A stretch of 64,000 nucleotides of DNA from Acinetobacter nectaris CIP 110549. Lineage in GTDB: Bacteria > Pseudomonadota > Gammaproteobacteria > Pseudomonadales > Moraxellaceae. Positions within the stretch are counted from its first letter, which is position 1, and each line of letters starts with the position of its first letter. This document shows, one piece after another, positions 1 to 8,313 of the stretch. The translations under genes were made by a program, and so were the position numbers. The stretch spans positions 124,001-188,000 of the forward strand of contig NZ_KI530712.1 in the NCBI RefSeq assembly GCF_000488215.1. Reading direction: 5' to 3'. The notes beneath the pieces are model-generated. The model was not told the origin of the DNA. It made no database searches and saw only the letters and a list, made by a program, of their open reading frames with translations.

Positions 1-320
1 GCATCGGCATATTGGCTTTTAAATTGAATGCCTTTTTGAATTGTTCCTGAAGTTAGAAACATACTTTGGTATTGATACCACGGTTTACTTTCCCCCGGAC
101 GTTGCATAATGCTTAAAATATTCGGCCGTGCTTTTGCATCAGCCATGGCTTGGTCAATTTGGTCTGAACTCAAACCATATTTTTGCATTGCATTTTGTTT
201 GAATGCATCATAATTGGGTGCATTTATAAAGTCATTTGCCTGACAAAAAGAGGTACATAAAAAAGCAGTACTTAAGATAGTAATGTGCTGACCAATCTTA
301 TTTAGTTTTTTTAGCCACAT
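1..320 (-). CDS. mltB: Lytic murein transglycosylase B-like protein, N-terminal part (cut by window edge)
   Basis: The first 106 residues are visible; the gene runs off the left edge. The start (ATG at 318-320) is followed by a short basic stretch and a hydrophobic segment ending in a probable signal-peptide site near FCQA. The mature start shows NYDAFKQNAMQKYGL and then RPGESKPWYQYQSMFLT, typical of the MltB family of soluble lytic transglycosylases, which cleave peptidoglycan between MurNAc and GlcNAc. The catalytic Glu lies outside the window. It starts 15 bp after the rodA stop codon, so it is probably cotranscribed with this cell-elongation gene. The family call rests on the N-terminus only. 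Confidence 0.75.
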   Translation of the reverse strand, partial: MWLKKLNKIGQHITILSTAFLCTSFCQANDFINAPNYDAFKQNAMQKYGLSSDQIDQAMADAKARPNILSIMQRPGESKPWYQYQSMFLTSGTIQKGIQFKSQYAD

Positions 321-335
321 AGTTTTTCCAATATA

Positions 336-1478
336 TTATCGATGTGTATGTATTGACATCACAATTCCAAACGTTGTCATGAGTGTAATAATTGCTGTCC
401 CACCATAACTCATAAATGGTAGAGGTACACCTACAACTGGTAAAATACCACTGACCATTCCTGCATTGACAAATACATATACAAAAAATGACAAACCATA
501 GGTACTTGCGAGTAAGCGTCCATAGTTGTGAAAAGAGTTCATCCCAATTTGAAAAGTTCGGCAAATAATTGCGAAATATAGAAGAATAAGTAAAGTGACT
601 CCAATAAGTCCAAACTCTTCTGAATATGCAGCAATCACAAAGTCGGTATGTCCTTCAGGTAGGAAGTGCAAATGTGACTGTGTTCCATGTAAAAACCCTT
701 TGCCTGAAAATCCACCTGATCCAATTGCTGTTTTAGATTGAATAATATTCCAACCTGTACCTAGTGCATCAGCTTCTGGATTTAAAAGAGTAAGTACGCG
801 CTGTTTTTGGTAATCATGTAATAAAAACTCCCAAGCGATAGGAATAATAAGACCTGCTGCTGCAATTGCTGCTGCAATGAGTTTCCAAGATAAGCCACTT
901 AAGAAAAGTACAAAAATACCACTTGCTAAAACAAGAAGAGATGTACCTAAGTCGGGTTGTTCTGCAATAAGAATAAAAGGAACAAAAATGAGAATAAGCG
1001 TAATAAAAACACTTTTAAAACTAGGTGGAAGAGGGTATCTGGTTAGAAACCATGCTGCCATCATTGGCATACCAATTTTCATAAATTCACTAGGCTGAAC
1101 ACTTCCTATACCAGGGACATCAAGCCATCGCTGCGCACCTAATCTAATTTCACCAACAGCTTTGACCGCGGCTAAACAAACAATGCCAAATATATAAAAA
1201 TAGGGTGAAAATGTTTGGAATACTTTTGGTGGAATTTGTGCAATCACAACCATGACAATAAAGCCAATACCAAAGCTAATCGCTTGCTTGGTTACAAGTC
1301 CTGTATCTTGTGCCGATGCACTATAAAGGACAACAAGCCCTAAACATGCACAAAGAAGTAAGAATAAGAAGAGCCATGGATCAACATGAATTTTTTGCCA
1401 ACGTGATGGTCGCATTGCTGTACTCAGACCATCACGAGGTGCTTGTCGTAAGAATTTATATTGTGAGCTTGGTGGCAT
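336..1478 (-). CDS. rodA: Rod-shape-determining peptidoglycan glycosyltransferase RodA
   Basis: A 380-residue SEDS-family membrane protein with about ten hydrophobic segments. SEDS proteins polymerise lipid II during cell elongation together with PBP2. The conserved loop before the last helices is present: SGGFSGKGFLHGTQSHLHFL at about residues 254-273, then PEGHTDF with the presumed catalytic Asp at about 279. The motif QRWLDVPGIGSVQPSEFMK at about 116-134 is also typical. Length fits the family (about 370). The N-terminus has about 30 cytoplasmic residues before the first helix, and a second possible start exists at Met22. The mltB-like gene follows on the same strand. Confidence 0.95.
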   Translation of the reverse strand: MPPSSQYKFLRQAPRDGLSTAMRPSRWQKIHVDPWLFLFLLLCACLGLVVLYSASAQDTGLVTKQAISFGIGFIVMVVIAQIPPKVFQTFSPYFYIFGIVCLAAVKAVGEIRLGAQRWLDVPGIGSVQPSEFMKIGMPMMAAWFLTRYPLPPSFKSVFITLILIFVPFILIAEQPDLGTSLLVLASGIFVLFLSGLSWKLIAAAIAAAGLIIPIAWEFLLHDYQKQRVLTLLNPEADALGTGWNIIQSKTAIGSGGFSGKGFLHGTQSHLHFLPEGHTDFVIAAYSEEFGLIGVTLLILLYFAIICRTFQIGMNSFHNYGRLLASTYGLSFFVYVFVNAGMVSGILPVVGVPLPFMSYGGTAIITLMTTFGIVMSIHTHR

Positions 1479-1570
1479 GGTATTGTCTAAATTGGTGATG
1501 ATCAGCAGAGCTGAATGCTAACATAATCAAGATATTTTCTTATCTGATGAATACAAAAAAATAGCACAAA

Positions 1571-2224
1571 TTAGGGTGTATTAAAGAATAGTTGGTCATG
1601 ATGGTGTGCAATGATTTTTAACTCTTCTTTATTTAAACGAGGAATAATTTTGTCTATTGCAATATGAACAGCTTTTGTAATGCCTGTACAGCCAATATCA
1701 GCCGCTTTTCTTTTAATCATGCCTAAATCAAGTGTTTGATAAAAGTCGTGCATATAATAACGAATGGTTTCATCTGCAAAGAGTTTGTAGTGTTCAGCCA
1801 ATAGGAATAAGTCGACTTTTTCTCCTTTTTTAAGCTGAGAAAAGTTTTCTTTTAGGTTGATGGTAATATGGGACTCGAGTTGCTCACCAACATAGTCTTG
1901 TTCATCTACTTTAAATATACTTTTTTTTGAAAATTGGATAGATTGCTGAACTGTTTTATTAGAGGCTTTACCAAGCAATTGTTTAAGCAAGGCAGATACA
2001 CTTGATTCGATAAATCGAGCTAGTTTTTCGGCAATGTCTCGTTTTTCATTTTTAGGGAAGTCTTCAACGACATTAATAAGAAGTGCCTGAATAATTTCTT
2101 TATTAATGAGTAAAGCAATATCATTTCTTAATGGGTAGAGTTCTTCTGAGTCATTTTTTTTTTGAATAATTTCTTGAATTTTTGTGAGTAAAGTCGGAGA
2201 TGGAATAAAACCAAAATGTGCCAT
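1571..2224 (-). CDS. Uncharacterised 217-residue protein
   Basis: I do not recognise a family. The protein appears soluble and mostly helical, rich in Lys, Glu and Leu, with no signal peptide or membrane segment. It opens with MAHFGFIPSPTLL and ends in a His-rich stretch (AHHHDQLFF). Base composition matches its neighbours and the frame is clean, so it looks like a real resident gene. It sits between the queF operon and rodA, about 90 bp from rodA, and may be its own unit. No function is proposed. Confidence 0.7.
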   Translation of the reverse strand: MAHFGFIPSPTLLTKIQEIIQKKNDSEELYPLRNDIALLINKEIIQALLINVVEDFPKNEKRDIAEKLARFIESSVSALLKQLLGKASNKTVQQSIQFSKKSIFKVDEQDYVGEQLESHITINLKENFSQLKKGEKVDLFLLAEHYKLFADETIRYYMHDFYQTLDLGMIKRKAADIGCTGITKAVHIAIDKIIPRLNKEELKIIAHHHDQLFFNTP

Positions 2225-2300
2225 GAATTTTTCACTCTGTTGGTGGCATGAAACGAGTTGTATTATAAGAAGAAATTAGTAATGAAGTATATAAATATTA

Positions 2301-2332
2301 AGAGATATACCTTATATTTAAAGTATATCTCT
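2301..2332 (-). terminator. Hairpin after queF operon, probable terminator
   Basis: A 10-bp perfect stem (AGAGATATAC with GTATATCTCT, loop about 12 nt) lies just past the queF stop codon. The run after it on the minus strand is AT-rich but not a clean U-tract, so termination strength is uncertain. Confidence 0.45.
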
Positions 2333-2344
2333 ATTAAGTTTGGG

Positions 2345-3163
2345 TTATTGTCTAGATAGGCGTAGGGGAGTTTGAGGAAGCCAAGATAGATGGGAAACAC
2401 GACAAGGATTAATATCTAAACCACCTCTACGTGTATAAGCGGCATAAACCATTAATTTGTTTGGTTGAAGATTTTGCCAAATTTCTGCAAACATTTGCTC
2501 TACACATTGCTCGTGAAAGCCATTATGTTGTCTAAAAGAAATGATATAAGCTAAAAGGCTTTCATGAGAGATCTTTTTACCTTCATATCTAATAAAAACT
2601 GTTCCCCAATCGGGCTGTCCCGTAACAGGGCAGTTGCTACGCAATAAATTTGAATATAAATATTCTTCTGTTTCTTGACTTGATGTTGAATCTAATTCAA
2701 GTAAAGATGCATCTGGGTGCTGTGATAGTTTTTGCGGTGATAAGTGATCTAAACAAGAACCTTCAGGTTGATTGACTAATAAATCATTTGGATGAGTAAG
2801 TTCTAAAGTAATAGGTGCTTGTGCAGCTTGAGAAAGATCTTTTTCAACAGTTTGAACGAGTTCAGAGTGGTTTGCAAAGCAAGTGAAATTTAAGCTGTTG
2901 AAATAAAGTTTTAAAGACTTAGACTCAATTAAATATTTTGAGTTGGCAGGAATGTTTAAGCGTCCAATCGCAACCTGTGGAATGTGCTGTGAATTGAGCC
3001 ATGACAATTCAAAAACATGCCACCAATCATTGCCCTGTTGCACCTCTGATATAGAAGCATATGCCTCGCGAGATGGCTCACGAGGAATTGGAAATAAAAT
3101 ATCAGGCTGATATTGGGTAGGGTATTGGGTTTCTTTACCTAATAAAGACTGTTCGACACTCAT
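2345..3163 (-). CDS. queF: NADPH-dependent 7-cyano-7-deazaguanine reductase QueF
   Basis: QueF reduces preQ0 to preQ1 with NADPH, a cytosolic step of queuosine tRNA modification. At 272 residues it is the long two-domain gammaproteobacterial (unimodular) form. The thioimide-forming Cys (about 178) is in LLRSNCPVTGQPDWGTVF with Asp at about 185, and the NADPH-binding region ESKSLKLYFNSLN is at about 80-92. The start codon overlaps the stop of the upstream ABC permease by 4 bp, so translation is probably coupled. No preQ1-type leader is evident because the gene lies third in an operon. Confidence 0.96.
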   Translation of the reverse strand: MSVEQSLLGKETQYPTQYQPDILFPIPREPSREAYASISEVQQGNDWWHVFELSWLNSQHIPQVAIGRLNIPANSKYLIESKSLKLYFNSLNFTCFANHSELVQTVEKDLSQAAQAPITLELTHPNDLLVNQPEGSCLDHLSPQKLSQHPDASLLELDSTSSQETEEYLYSNLLRSNCPVTGQPDWGTVFIRYEGKKISHESLLAYIISFRQHNGFHEQCVEQMFAEIWQNLQPNKLMVYAAYTRRGGLDINPCRVSHLSWLPQTPLRLSRQ

Positions 3164-3933
3164 TCACGTATTCCTGAACCACGAGATAATAAATAGTAAG
3201 CAAATGCATAGAAAACTGCGCAAAATAGTGTAATCACAAGTAGTGATGTTGTCACGTTTACATCACTATGACCTAAAATGCCATAACGAAATGCATTGAC
3301 CATGTATACGATAGGATTGATGAGAGAAAGCTTTTGCCAAAAAGGGCTAAGTGTACTAATTGCATAAAATACACCGCCAAGATAGGTGAGCGGTGTAAGT
3401 ACAAATGTTGGTACGATTGAAATGTCATCAAAAGAGCGTGCATACACAGCGTTAATAAAGCCAGCAATAGAGAAAAGAAGGCTTGTAATAATGACAGTAT
3501 AAACAGTGATGAAAATATTATGTATTTCAAGATGGGTGAAGAATAGACTGACTATAGTGACAATAAAACCAACCAGTACACCGCGACAAATTCCACCAAT
3601 GACGTAGCCCCAAAGTACTAATGAGAGTGGTACTGGGCTTGTGATAAGTTCTTCAATGCTTTTTTGAAACTTGGCACTATAAAAACTTGAACATACATTC
3701 GAATAACTGTTGGTAATGACAGACATCATAATTAAGCCAGGTACAATGAACTGCATGTAACTAAAGCCACCCATTTCTCCAATGCGCGAACCGACTAAGT
3801 TGCCGAAAATGACAAAATATAAGCTCATTGTAATTGCAGGTGGTAGAAGTGTTTGTGGCCAAATACGCATAAAACGTCTGACTTCTTTTGTTACAAGTGT
3901 CCAAAGCGCAGTCCAGAGCTGATTCATATTCAT
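3160..3933 (-). CDS. yadH: ABC-2 type transporter permease, YadH-like
   Basis: A 257-residue membrane protein with about six hydrophobic segments and the ABC-2 permease pattern, similar to E. coli YadH. It begins with an amphipathic N-terminus (LVTKEVRRFMRIWPQTLLPP), followed by transmembrane helices, and includes SPVPLSLVLWGYVIGG near the middle. It presumably forms an export pore with the ATPase encoded immediately upstream. Start and stop overlap both neighbours by 4 bp, giving a tightly coupled ATPase-permease-queF unit. The substrate is unknown; YadGH is usually annotated only as an exporter. Confidence 0.9.
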   Translation of the reverse strand: MNMNQLWTALWTLVTKEVRRFMRIWPQTLLPPAITMSLYFVIFGNLVGSRIGEMGGFSYMQFIVPGLIMMSVITNSYSNVCSSFYSAKFQKSIEELITSPVPLSLVLWGYVIGGICRGVLVGFIVTIVSLFFTHLEIHNIFITVYTVIITSLLFSIAGFINAVYARSFDDISIVPTFVLTPLTYLGGVFYAISTLSPFWQKLSLINPIVYMVNAFRYGILGHSDVNVTTSLLVITLFCAVFYAFAYYLLSRGSGIRE

Positions 3934-4865
3934 GAAGATGCTCCTTGTAAGTTTTTCTCTACCATTTTAACAAATAGCTCTTCTAATCGGTTCGATTTAT
4001 TGCGCATACTGCGGACTTTTATACCTAAAGCTTCAAAAAGTTGGAAAAGCTCATTGAGAGCATGTGCCTTGTCCATTGTCACTTCTAAAGTCATGCTATC
4101 TACTAAATTGAACTGAATACCAATAATTTCGATAGATACGGGTTCAATTGCTTCCTCTAAGTCAAAAATAAAAGTTTCTTCATTCAGTTGACTTAAAAAG
4201 CTTTTCATTGAGGTATCTTCTTTAATGACACCATGATCGATAATGGCAATGCGTCTGCACAGCATTTCTGCTTCTTCTAAATAGTGCGTGGTAAGAATAA
4301 TCGCAGTACCATTTTCATTCATTTCACTTAGAAACTCCCACATAGAGCGTCTAAGCTCAATATCTACGCCTGCGGTTGGTTCATCTAAAATAAGTAATTT
4401 GGGTTCATGCATCATTGCACGTGCAATCATTAAGCGGCGTTTCATGCCACCAGAAAGCATCCTTGCTTGCATATTTCTTTTAGACCATAAACCTAGTTTT
4501 TCTAGGTAATGTTCTGCACGTTTCTCTGCGATTTTTTTGGGAATACCGTAATAGCCTGCTTGAGTCACTAGAATATCAAAGGTCTTTTCGAAGTGACCAA
4601 AGTTAAATTCTTGAGGGACGACACCTAAACATTGTTTTGCTTCTGATGGGTGTGTATCTAAGTCATGACCAAATATTTCTATATTGCCAGCAGTTTTTTT
4701 GGTTAATGAACTAATGATGCCTATTGTTGTCGATTTTCCTGCGCCGTTAGGACCAAGTAGCGCATAAAATTCACCCTCAGGTACATTTAAATTGACACCT
4801 TTGAGTGCCTCAAAACCATTTTTATAGGTTTTTGACAACTCGTGAAGCATTAAAGCATCAGTCAT
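3930..4865 (-). CDS. yadG: ABC transporter ATP-binding protein, YadG-like
   Basis: A 311-residue ABC ATPase. From the chosen start, Walker A GPNGAGKST lies at about 38-46, signature LSGGMKRR at about 137-144, and Walker B LLILDEPTAG at about 157-166. A C-terminal extension of about 90 residues follows, as in DrrA/YadG-type exporters. An upstream in-frame ATG at 4914-4916 would add 17 unlikely residues. The start at 4863-4865 is preferred because it has a GAGAA ribosome-binding site and gives the usual family length. The gene is coupled to the permease by a 4-bp overlap. Confidence 0.92.
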   Translation of the reverse strand: MTDALMLHELSKTYKNGFEALKGVNLNVPEGEFYALLGPNGAGKSTTIGIISSLTKKTAGNIEIFGHDLDTHPSEAKQCLGVVPQEFNFGHFEKTFDILVTQAGYYGIPKKIAEKRAEHYLEKLGLWSKRNMQARMLSGGMKRRLMIARAMMHEPKLLILDEPTAGVDIELRRSMWEFLSEMNENGTAIILTTHYLEEAEMLCRRIAIIDHGVIKEDTSMKSFLSQLNEETFIFDLEEAIEPVSIEIIGIQFNLVDSMTLEVTMDKAHALNELFQLFEALGIKVRSMRNKSNRLEELFVKMVEKNLQGASS

Positions 4866-5026
4866 GAATTTCTCACGTATAATTAGATACGATATATTGT
4901 GATTGATTATTTTCAATAAACCAAGTGGTCATGTTGTAATTCAGTCTTTCTAAAAAAGAATGATTAAATGATAGACATAAGGATTCACTGGGAATTGAAG
5001 GGACTGTATTTTATATTTTTTTTTGT

Positions 5027-5032
5027 TATGAT
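5027..5032 (+). promoter_or_regulatory. Probable -10 of the tRNA-Arg promoter with GC-rich discriminator
   Basis: TATGAT lies about 20 bp before the mature tRNA, and the next bases (GTCGCTGC) form a GC-rich discriminator, as expected for stringently controlled stable-RNA promoters. The -35 is weak (CTGTAT at about 5004-5009, 17-bp spacer). Inferred from spacing and motif only. Confidence 0.45.
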
Positions 5033-5052
5033 GTCGCTGCAATTATTATAAT

Positions 5053-5128
5053 GCGCCTATAGCTTAACTGGATAGAGTACAGGTTTCCGAAGCCTGTGGA
5101 GTGGGTTCGAGTCCCGCTGGGCGTACCA
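5053..5128 (+). tRNA. tRNA-Arg (anticodon CCG)
   Basis: A 76-nt cloverleaf can be drawn by hand. The acceptor GCGCCTA pairs with TGGGCGT through a G-U first pair. The anticodon stem CAGGT/GCCTG encloses the loop TTCCGAA (anticodon CCG, reading CGG), the T-arm is GTGGG-TTCGAGT-CCCGC, and CCA is encoded. It stands alone between the ABC operon and the exonuclease. I saw no duplicated 3' end downstream that would mark an integrated element. Confidence 0.95.
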
Positions 5129-5281
5129 ATTGATCATGTCATATCTTCTCAACTCCTCTCAAAACCATTGAAATATAAAGAATCCAGCATATATTTGTTA
5201 TCATGACCTCTCATCACTTTTCGTGGATTCTTGCAATTTTTGCGGTAAGTGGCTAATCATGAAAAACGGTTACCGTAAAAG

Positions 5282-5341
5282 AAAAAACATTAAGACTGTA
5301 CTTTTAGAATTTTTTATAACTCACATCCATGTAAGTCTTAA
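5282..5341 (-). terminator. Probable terminator of the ExoX-like gene
   Basis: An 8-bp inverted repeat (TTAAGACT/AGTCTTAA) with a long loop of about 36 nt is followed on the minus strand by TTTTTTCTTTT. The U-tract is good but the long loop lowers confidence. The stretch 5129-5280 between tRNA-Arg and here holds nothing else I can identify. Confidence 0.45.
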
Positions 5342-5352
5342 ATATCTAACAA

Positions 5353-6042
5353 TTATAAGTGGCTAGCTTCTAAAGCTTGTCTTAAATATGGATCTAATTC
5401 GGTTTGCTTTAATAGCCATTGAACATAGTCTTTAGGTAAGTCTGAAATAGCTGTACCTTTATGTTTTCCAAAGTTAAGCATTTTAGGAATACGTGCATCT
5501 TCAGAGGCTTTATAAAGCTCTTCGATATTATTTACACCTGTATGTGCAATAATATGCATTAAAATATTTGCAGTTAAAATGATATCTGCATCTGCTCTAT
5601 GTGCACCTTTTAATAGTTCTCTTGCTTTTGAACTGCCTTTACTAATTTGGTAAATCAGAGCTGAAATATTATGTGCCTCTGCATCTGGCCATACAGCACG
5701 TGCAAGAGCTAGAGTACAAATAGGCTTAATATTTTTGGTGTCTATTCCACAGTAAGAAATTGCTTTAATGTCATAATCGATATTATGCCCAATAATATAT
5801 GTTGTTTCTTTGGGTAGCTGAAACTCAGTATAAAAAGGCTGTTGTTCAAGATCAGACTCTAAAATATGGTGAACAGCCATCGAAGCATATGAAATCGGTT
5901 CGCCAACTTGATAAAATTGATCAAAAATCTGGTCTTTATGTAGCGTTAGCTTTCCCGCATTGAGCTCAATAGGTGCATAAGCAATTTCTATTGGGAGGCC
6001 GTTTAAGTTGTGTGTTTCAGTATCTAATATAATGCTTTGCAT
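5353..6042 (-). CDS. ExoX-like 3'-5' exonuclease (DEDDh family)
   Basis: A 229-residue DnaQ-fold exonuclease. ExoI motif DTET is at residues 7-10, ExoII motif GHNIDYD at about 85-91, and the ExoIII His-Asp pair in HRADAD at about 148-153, consistent with the DEDDh class. A small C-terminal domain at about 190-225 opens with NFGKHKGTAISDLP, as found in exodeoxyribonuclease X relatives. Such enzymes degrade DNA from 3' ends in repair. It is monocistronic between tRNA-Arg and glyA. Family assignment is firm; orthology to ExoX specifically is likely but not certain. Confidence 0.82.
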   Translation of the reverse strand: MQSIILDTETHNLNGLPIEIAYAPIELNAGKLTLHKDQIFDQFYQVGEPISYASMAVHHILESDLEQQPFYTEFQLPKETTYIIGHNIDYDIKAISYCGIDTKNIKPICTLALARAVWPDAEAHNISALIYQISKGSSKARELLKGAHRADADIILTANILMHIIAHTGVNNIEELYKASEDARIPKMLNFGKHKGTAISDLPKDYVQWLLKQTELDPYLRQALEASHL

Positions 6043-6330
6043 ACGTTTTAAAGGTCTAAAATTTTATCTTCTATATTAGCATTTTTATAATATTGAGACA
6101 TGAGAGAAATATTTTGTATCGCTGTAAAAAAAATTTAAGCCAAAAGTGTTTATGTTATTTAATACAAAAAATTAAGAGTATTGATAGATTTATTTTAAAT
6201 AATCATGTATTTAAACATACAATTAGAATTTATAAAATAAATAATTGAAAAAATTAATTAATGTATAAAGATGAGGTTTTTTTATTGCATCTTGATGAAA
6301 CTTCATGCAAAAAATAATAAAAGTTCGTGT
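6043..6330. other. AT-rich intergenic region before glyA
   Basis: About 290 bp between divergent genes, very AT-rich with no convincing ORF. Apart from the probable glyA promoter at its right edge, I see no structured RNA or repeat. Confidence 0.5.
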
Positions 6331-6336
6331 TAGAAT
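6328..6336 (+). promoter_or_regulatory. Probable extended -10 promoter of glyA
   Basis: TGtTAGAAT is an extended -10 (TGn plus TAGAAT) about 50 bp before the glyA start. There is no good -35, which fits an extended -10 promoter. The short leader contains GGCT-TAAA-AGCC and an AGGA ribosome-binding site. Confidence 0.45.
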
Positions 6337-6388
6337 AAACTTCGATTTTAGCACGGCTTAAAAGCCCTAATTAATAGGACCCTCGCTA

Positions 6389-7642
6389 ATGTTTGACAAC
6401 ATCTCAATTTCTGAATTTGATCCAGAATTAGCAAAAGCAATTTCTTCTGAAGATGCTCGTCAAGAAGCTCATATTGAACTTATTGCATCTGAAAACTACT
6501 GTTCTCCTGCTGTTATGGAAGCACAAGGCAGTAAATTAACAAATAAATATGCAGAAGGTTATCCTGGCAAGCGTTATTACGGTGGTTGCGAATACGTAGA
6601 TGTAATCGAACAAATGGCGATTGACCGTGCAAAAGAACTTTTTGGTGCTGATTATGCAAACGTTCAGCCACATGCAGGTTCACAAGCCAATGCAGCAGTA
6701 TATTTAGCATTACTTAATCCAGGTGATACTGTACTTGGTATGAGTCTTGCGCATGGTGGGCATTTAACGCACGGTTCTAAAGTAAACTTTTCGGGTAAGA
6801 CATATAACGCTGTTCAATATGGTTTAAACCCAGAAACTGGCGAAATTGATTATGAAGAAGTAGAGCGTTTAGCTTTAGAGCATAAGCCTCGTATGATTCT
6901 TGCAGGTTTTTCTGCATATAGCCGTATTGTAGATTGGCAACGTTTCCGTGATATTGCAGATAAAGTAGGTGCGTACTTATTTGTAGATATGGCTCATGTT
7001 GCTGGTTTAGTTGCTGCTGGTGTTTATCCAAACCCTGTGCAAATTGCAGATGTAACAACAACAACAACACATAAAACACTACGTGGCCCGCGTTCAGGTC
7101 TTATTCTTGCGAAAGCAAATGAAGAAATTGAAAAGAAACTACAGTCAGCAGTATTCCCTGGTAATCAAGGTGGTCCATTGGTTCACGCGATTGCAGGTAA
7201 AGCAGTTTGCTTTAAAGAAGCAATGACGCCTGAATATAAAGTTTACCAACAACAAGTTGTTAAAAATGCGAAGGCAATGGGCGAAGTTCTAATGGAACGT
7301 GGTTATGAAGTTGTATCTGGTGGTACAGATAACCATTTATTACTTGTTTCTTTAATTAAACAAGATATTACAGGTAAAGAAGCAGATGCATGGTTAGGTT
7401 CTGCACATATTACTGTAAATAAAAACTCTGTTCCAAATGACCCACGTTCTCCGTTTGTAACTTCAGGTATTCGTGTTGGTACGCCTGCTGTGACTACACG
7501 CGGTTTTGGTGAAGGCGAAGTAAGAGACCTTGCTCATTGGATTGCTGATATCCTTGATAGTAAAGGTGATGACGCTGTAATTGCTGCGGTAAAAGATAAA
7601 GTGTCAGAAGTATGTGCTAAATTTCCTGTATATGCTCAGTAA
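6389..7642 (+). CDS. glyA: Serine hydroxymethyltransferase GlyA
   Basis: Interconverts serine and glycine while charging tetrahydrofolate with a one-carbon unit; it is cytosolic and PLP-dependent. Length is 417 residues, as in E. coli. The PLP lysine is about K229 in [15 protein letters not shown], the substrate-binding region LIASENY is at 31-37, and [13 protein letters not shown] is at 54-66. It is monocistronic, and a strong hairpin follows. Codon usage looks like that of a highly expressed gene. Confidence 0.98.
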   Translation: MFDNISISEFDPELAKAISSEDARQEAHIELIASENYCSPAVMEAQGSKLTNKYAEGYPGKRYYGGCEYVDVIEQMAIDRAKELFGADYANVQPHAGSQANAAVYLALLNPGDTVLGMSLAHGGHLTHGSKVNFSGKTYNAVQYGLNPETGEIDYEEVERLALEHKPRMILAGFSAYSRIVDWQRFRDIADKVGAYLFVDMAHVAGLVAAGVYPNPVQIADVTTTTTHKTLRGPRSGLILAKANEEIEKKLQSAVFPGNQGGPLVHAIAGKAVCFKEAMTPEYKVYQQQVVKNAKAMGEVLMERGYEVVSGGTDNHLLLVSLIKQDITGKEADAWLGSAHITVNKNSVPNDPRSPFVTSGIRVGTPAVTTRGFGEGEVRDLAHWIADILDSKGDDAVIAAVKDKVSEVCAKFPVYAQ

Positions 7643-7662
7643 TTATTAGTATAGATGCAAAT

Positions 7663-7691
7663 AAAAAAACGGTCATTTTGACCGTTTTTTA
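7663..7691. terminator. Bidirectional terminator glyA / 7705 gene
   Basis: Stem ACGGTCA-TTT-TGACCGT flanked by A6 on the left and T6 on the right. It can stop transcription of glyA (+) and of the small secreted-protein gene (-). Confidence 0.85.
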
Positions 7692-7704
7692 TTTTAATAG
7701 TGAA

Positions 7705-8064
7705 TTATGGGTGTTGAGGGCTAGGAGGTGTAAATGCAAGGGCACATTTACCAGTAAAGTTTTGGCCAGCAATATTTACGCTTTTAGATGAAGGGTTTGT
7801 GCTACATACGCTTGATAATTCAGGTTCATCGCCTTTAAGTGCTTTACTTGGTTTTGCAGGGATAAATTGCGCTTGGCAAGTACCATTCCAAAGAATACCA
7901 TTTGCTGCAAAAGAAACAGGTGCGCCAACAGTTTTGCCTCGACAAACTTGTGCAAAGCGCTGTGGATTATAGTTATTTTCATCATGTTCTCGTGCTTGAG
8001 CCATTGTTGCTAGACCAAGCCCAAGGCTTGCACATAATGCAGCGGTTAAAAATTTATTTTTCAT
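7705..8064 (-). CDS. Small secreted cysteine-containing protein of unknown function
   Basis: A 119-residue precursor with a clear signal peptide (about 24 residues, cleavage after TMAQA). The mature part of about 95 residues has four cysteines (in VCRGKT, GTCQAQ, SVCSTN and GKCALA), suggesting two disulfides in the periplasm, and a proline-rich tail. The spacing suggests two similar halves, each with a Cys pair around a FxxxG-type segment, but this is weak. I do not recognise the family. It converges on glyA with a shared terminator. Confidence 0.75.
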   Translation of the reverse strand: MKNKFLTAALCASLGLGLATMAQAREHDENNYNPQRFAQVCRGKTVGAPVSFAANGILWNGTCQAQFIPAKPSKALKGDEPELSSVCSTNPSSKSVNIAGQNFTGKCALAFTPPSPQHP

Positions 8065-8072
8065 TGCTCTTA

Positions 8073-8272
8073 TTCCTTATGTGATCTGTTTGTAGTTGGA
8101 TTTTAATGCGTACATTTAGTATAAAAAAACAGCATAGTTATGTCATGCCTTTTTAGTAAAATAAATATGCTCCTTTGTGAGTAAATGATATTAAATGCAA
8201 ATACATGTTGTTTTGTGTGATTTGTATAAAATGTAAATGTATCTCTAAAAAGCATCTTTAAAATAATATTTC
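8073..8272. other. Intergenic region between divergent small secreted-protein gene and mnmG
   Basis: AT-rich; it must carry the promoter of the minus-strand gene, but I cannot place it. No structured element seen. Confidence 0.4.
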
Positions 8273-8281
8273 TGCTATAAT
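8273..8281 (+). promoter_or_regulatory. Probable extended -10 promoter of mnmG
   Basis: TGcTATAAT is a consensus extended -10, 33 bp before the mnmG start codon. The -35 position (CATCTT) is poor, as expected for this promoter type. Confidence 0.6.
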
Positions 8282-8313
8282 ATTGGGTCTTTTTTATTTC
8301 TGACGCTAATATT

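Noticed and set aside
298..564. Reading frame opposite and within rodA
   Set aside because: Cys/Asn/Tyr-rich translation with no domain; it is a shadow of the rodA frame.
5047..5052. TATAAT directly before tRNA-Arg
   Set aside because: It ends right at the mature 5' end, so a -10 here would start transcription inside the tRNA. TATGAT 20 bp upstream is better placed.
5053..5352. Integration site of a mobile element at tRNA-Arg
   Set aside because: No integrase, no repeat of the tRNA 3' end and only housekeeping genes follow.
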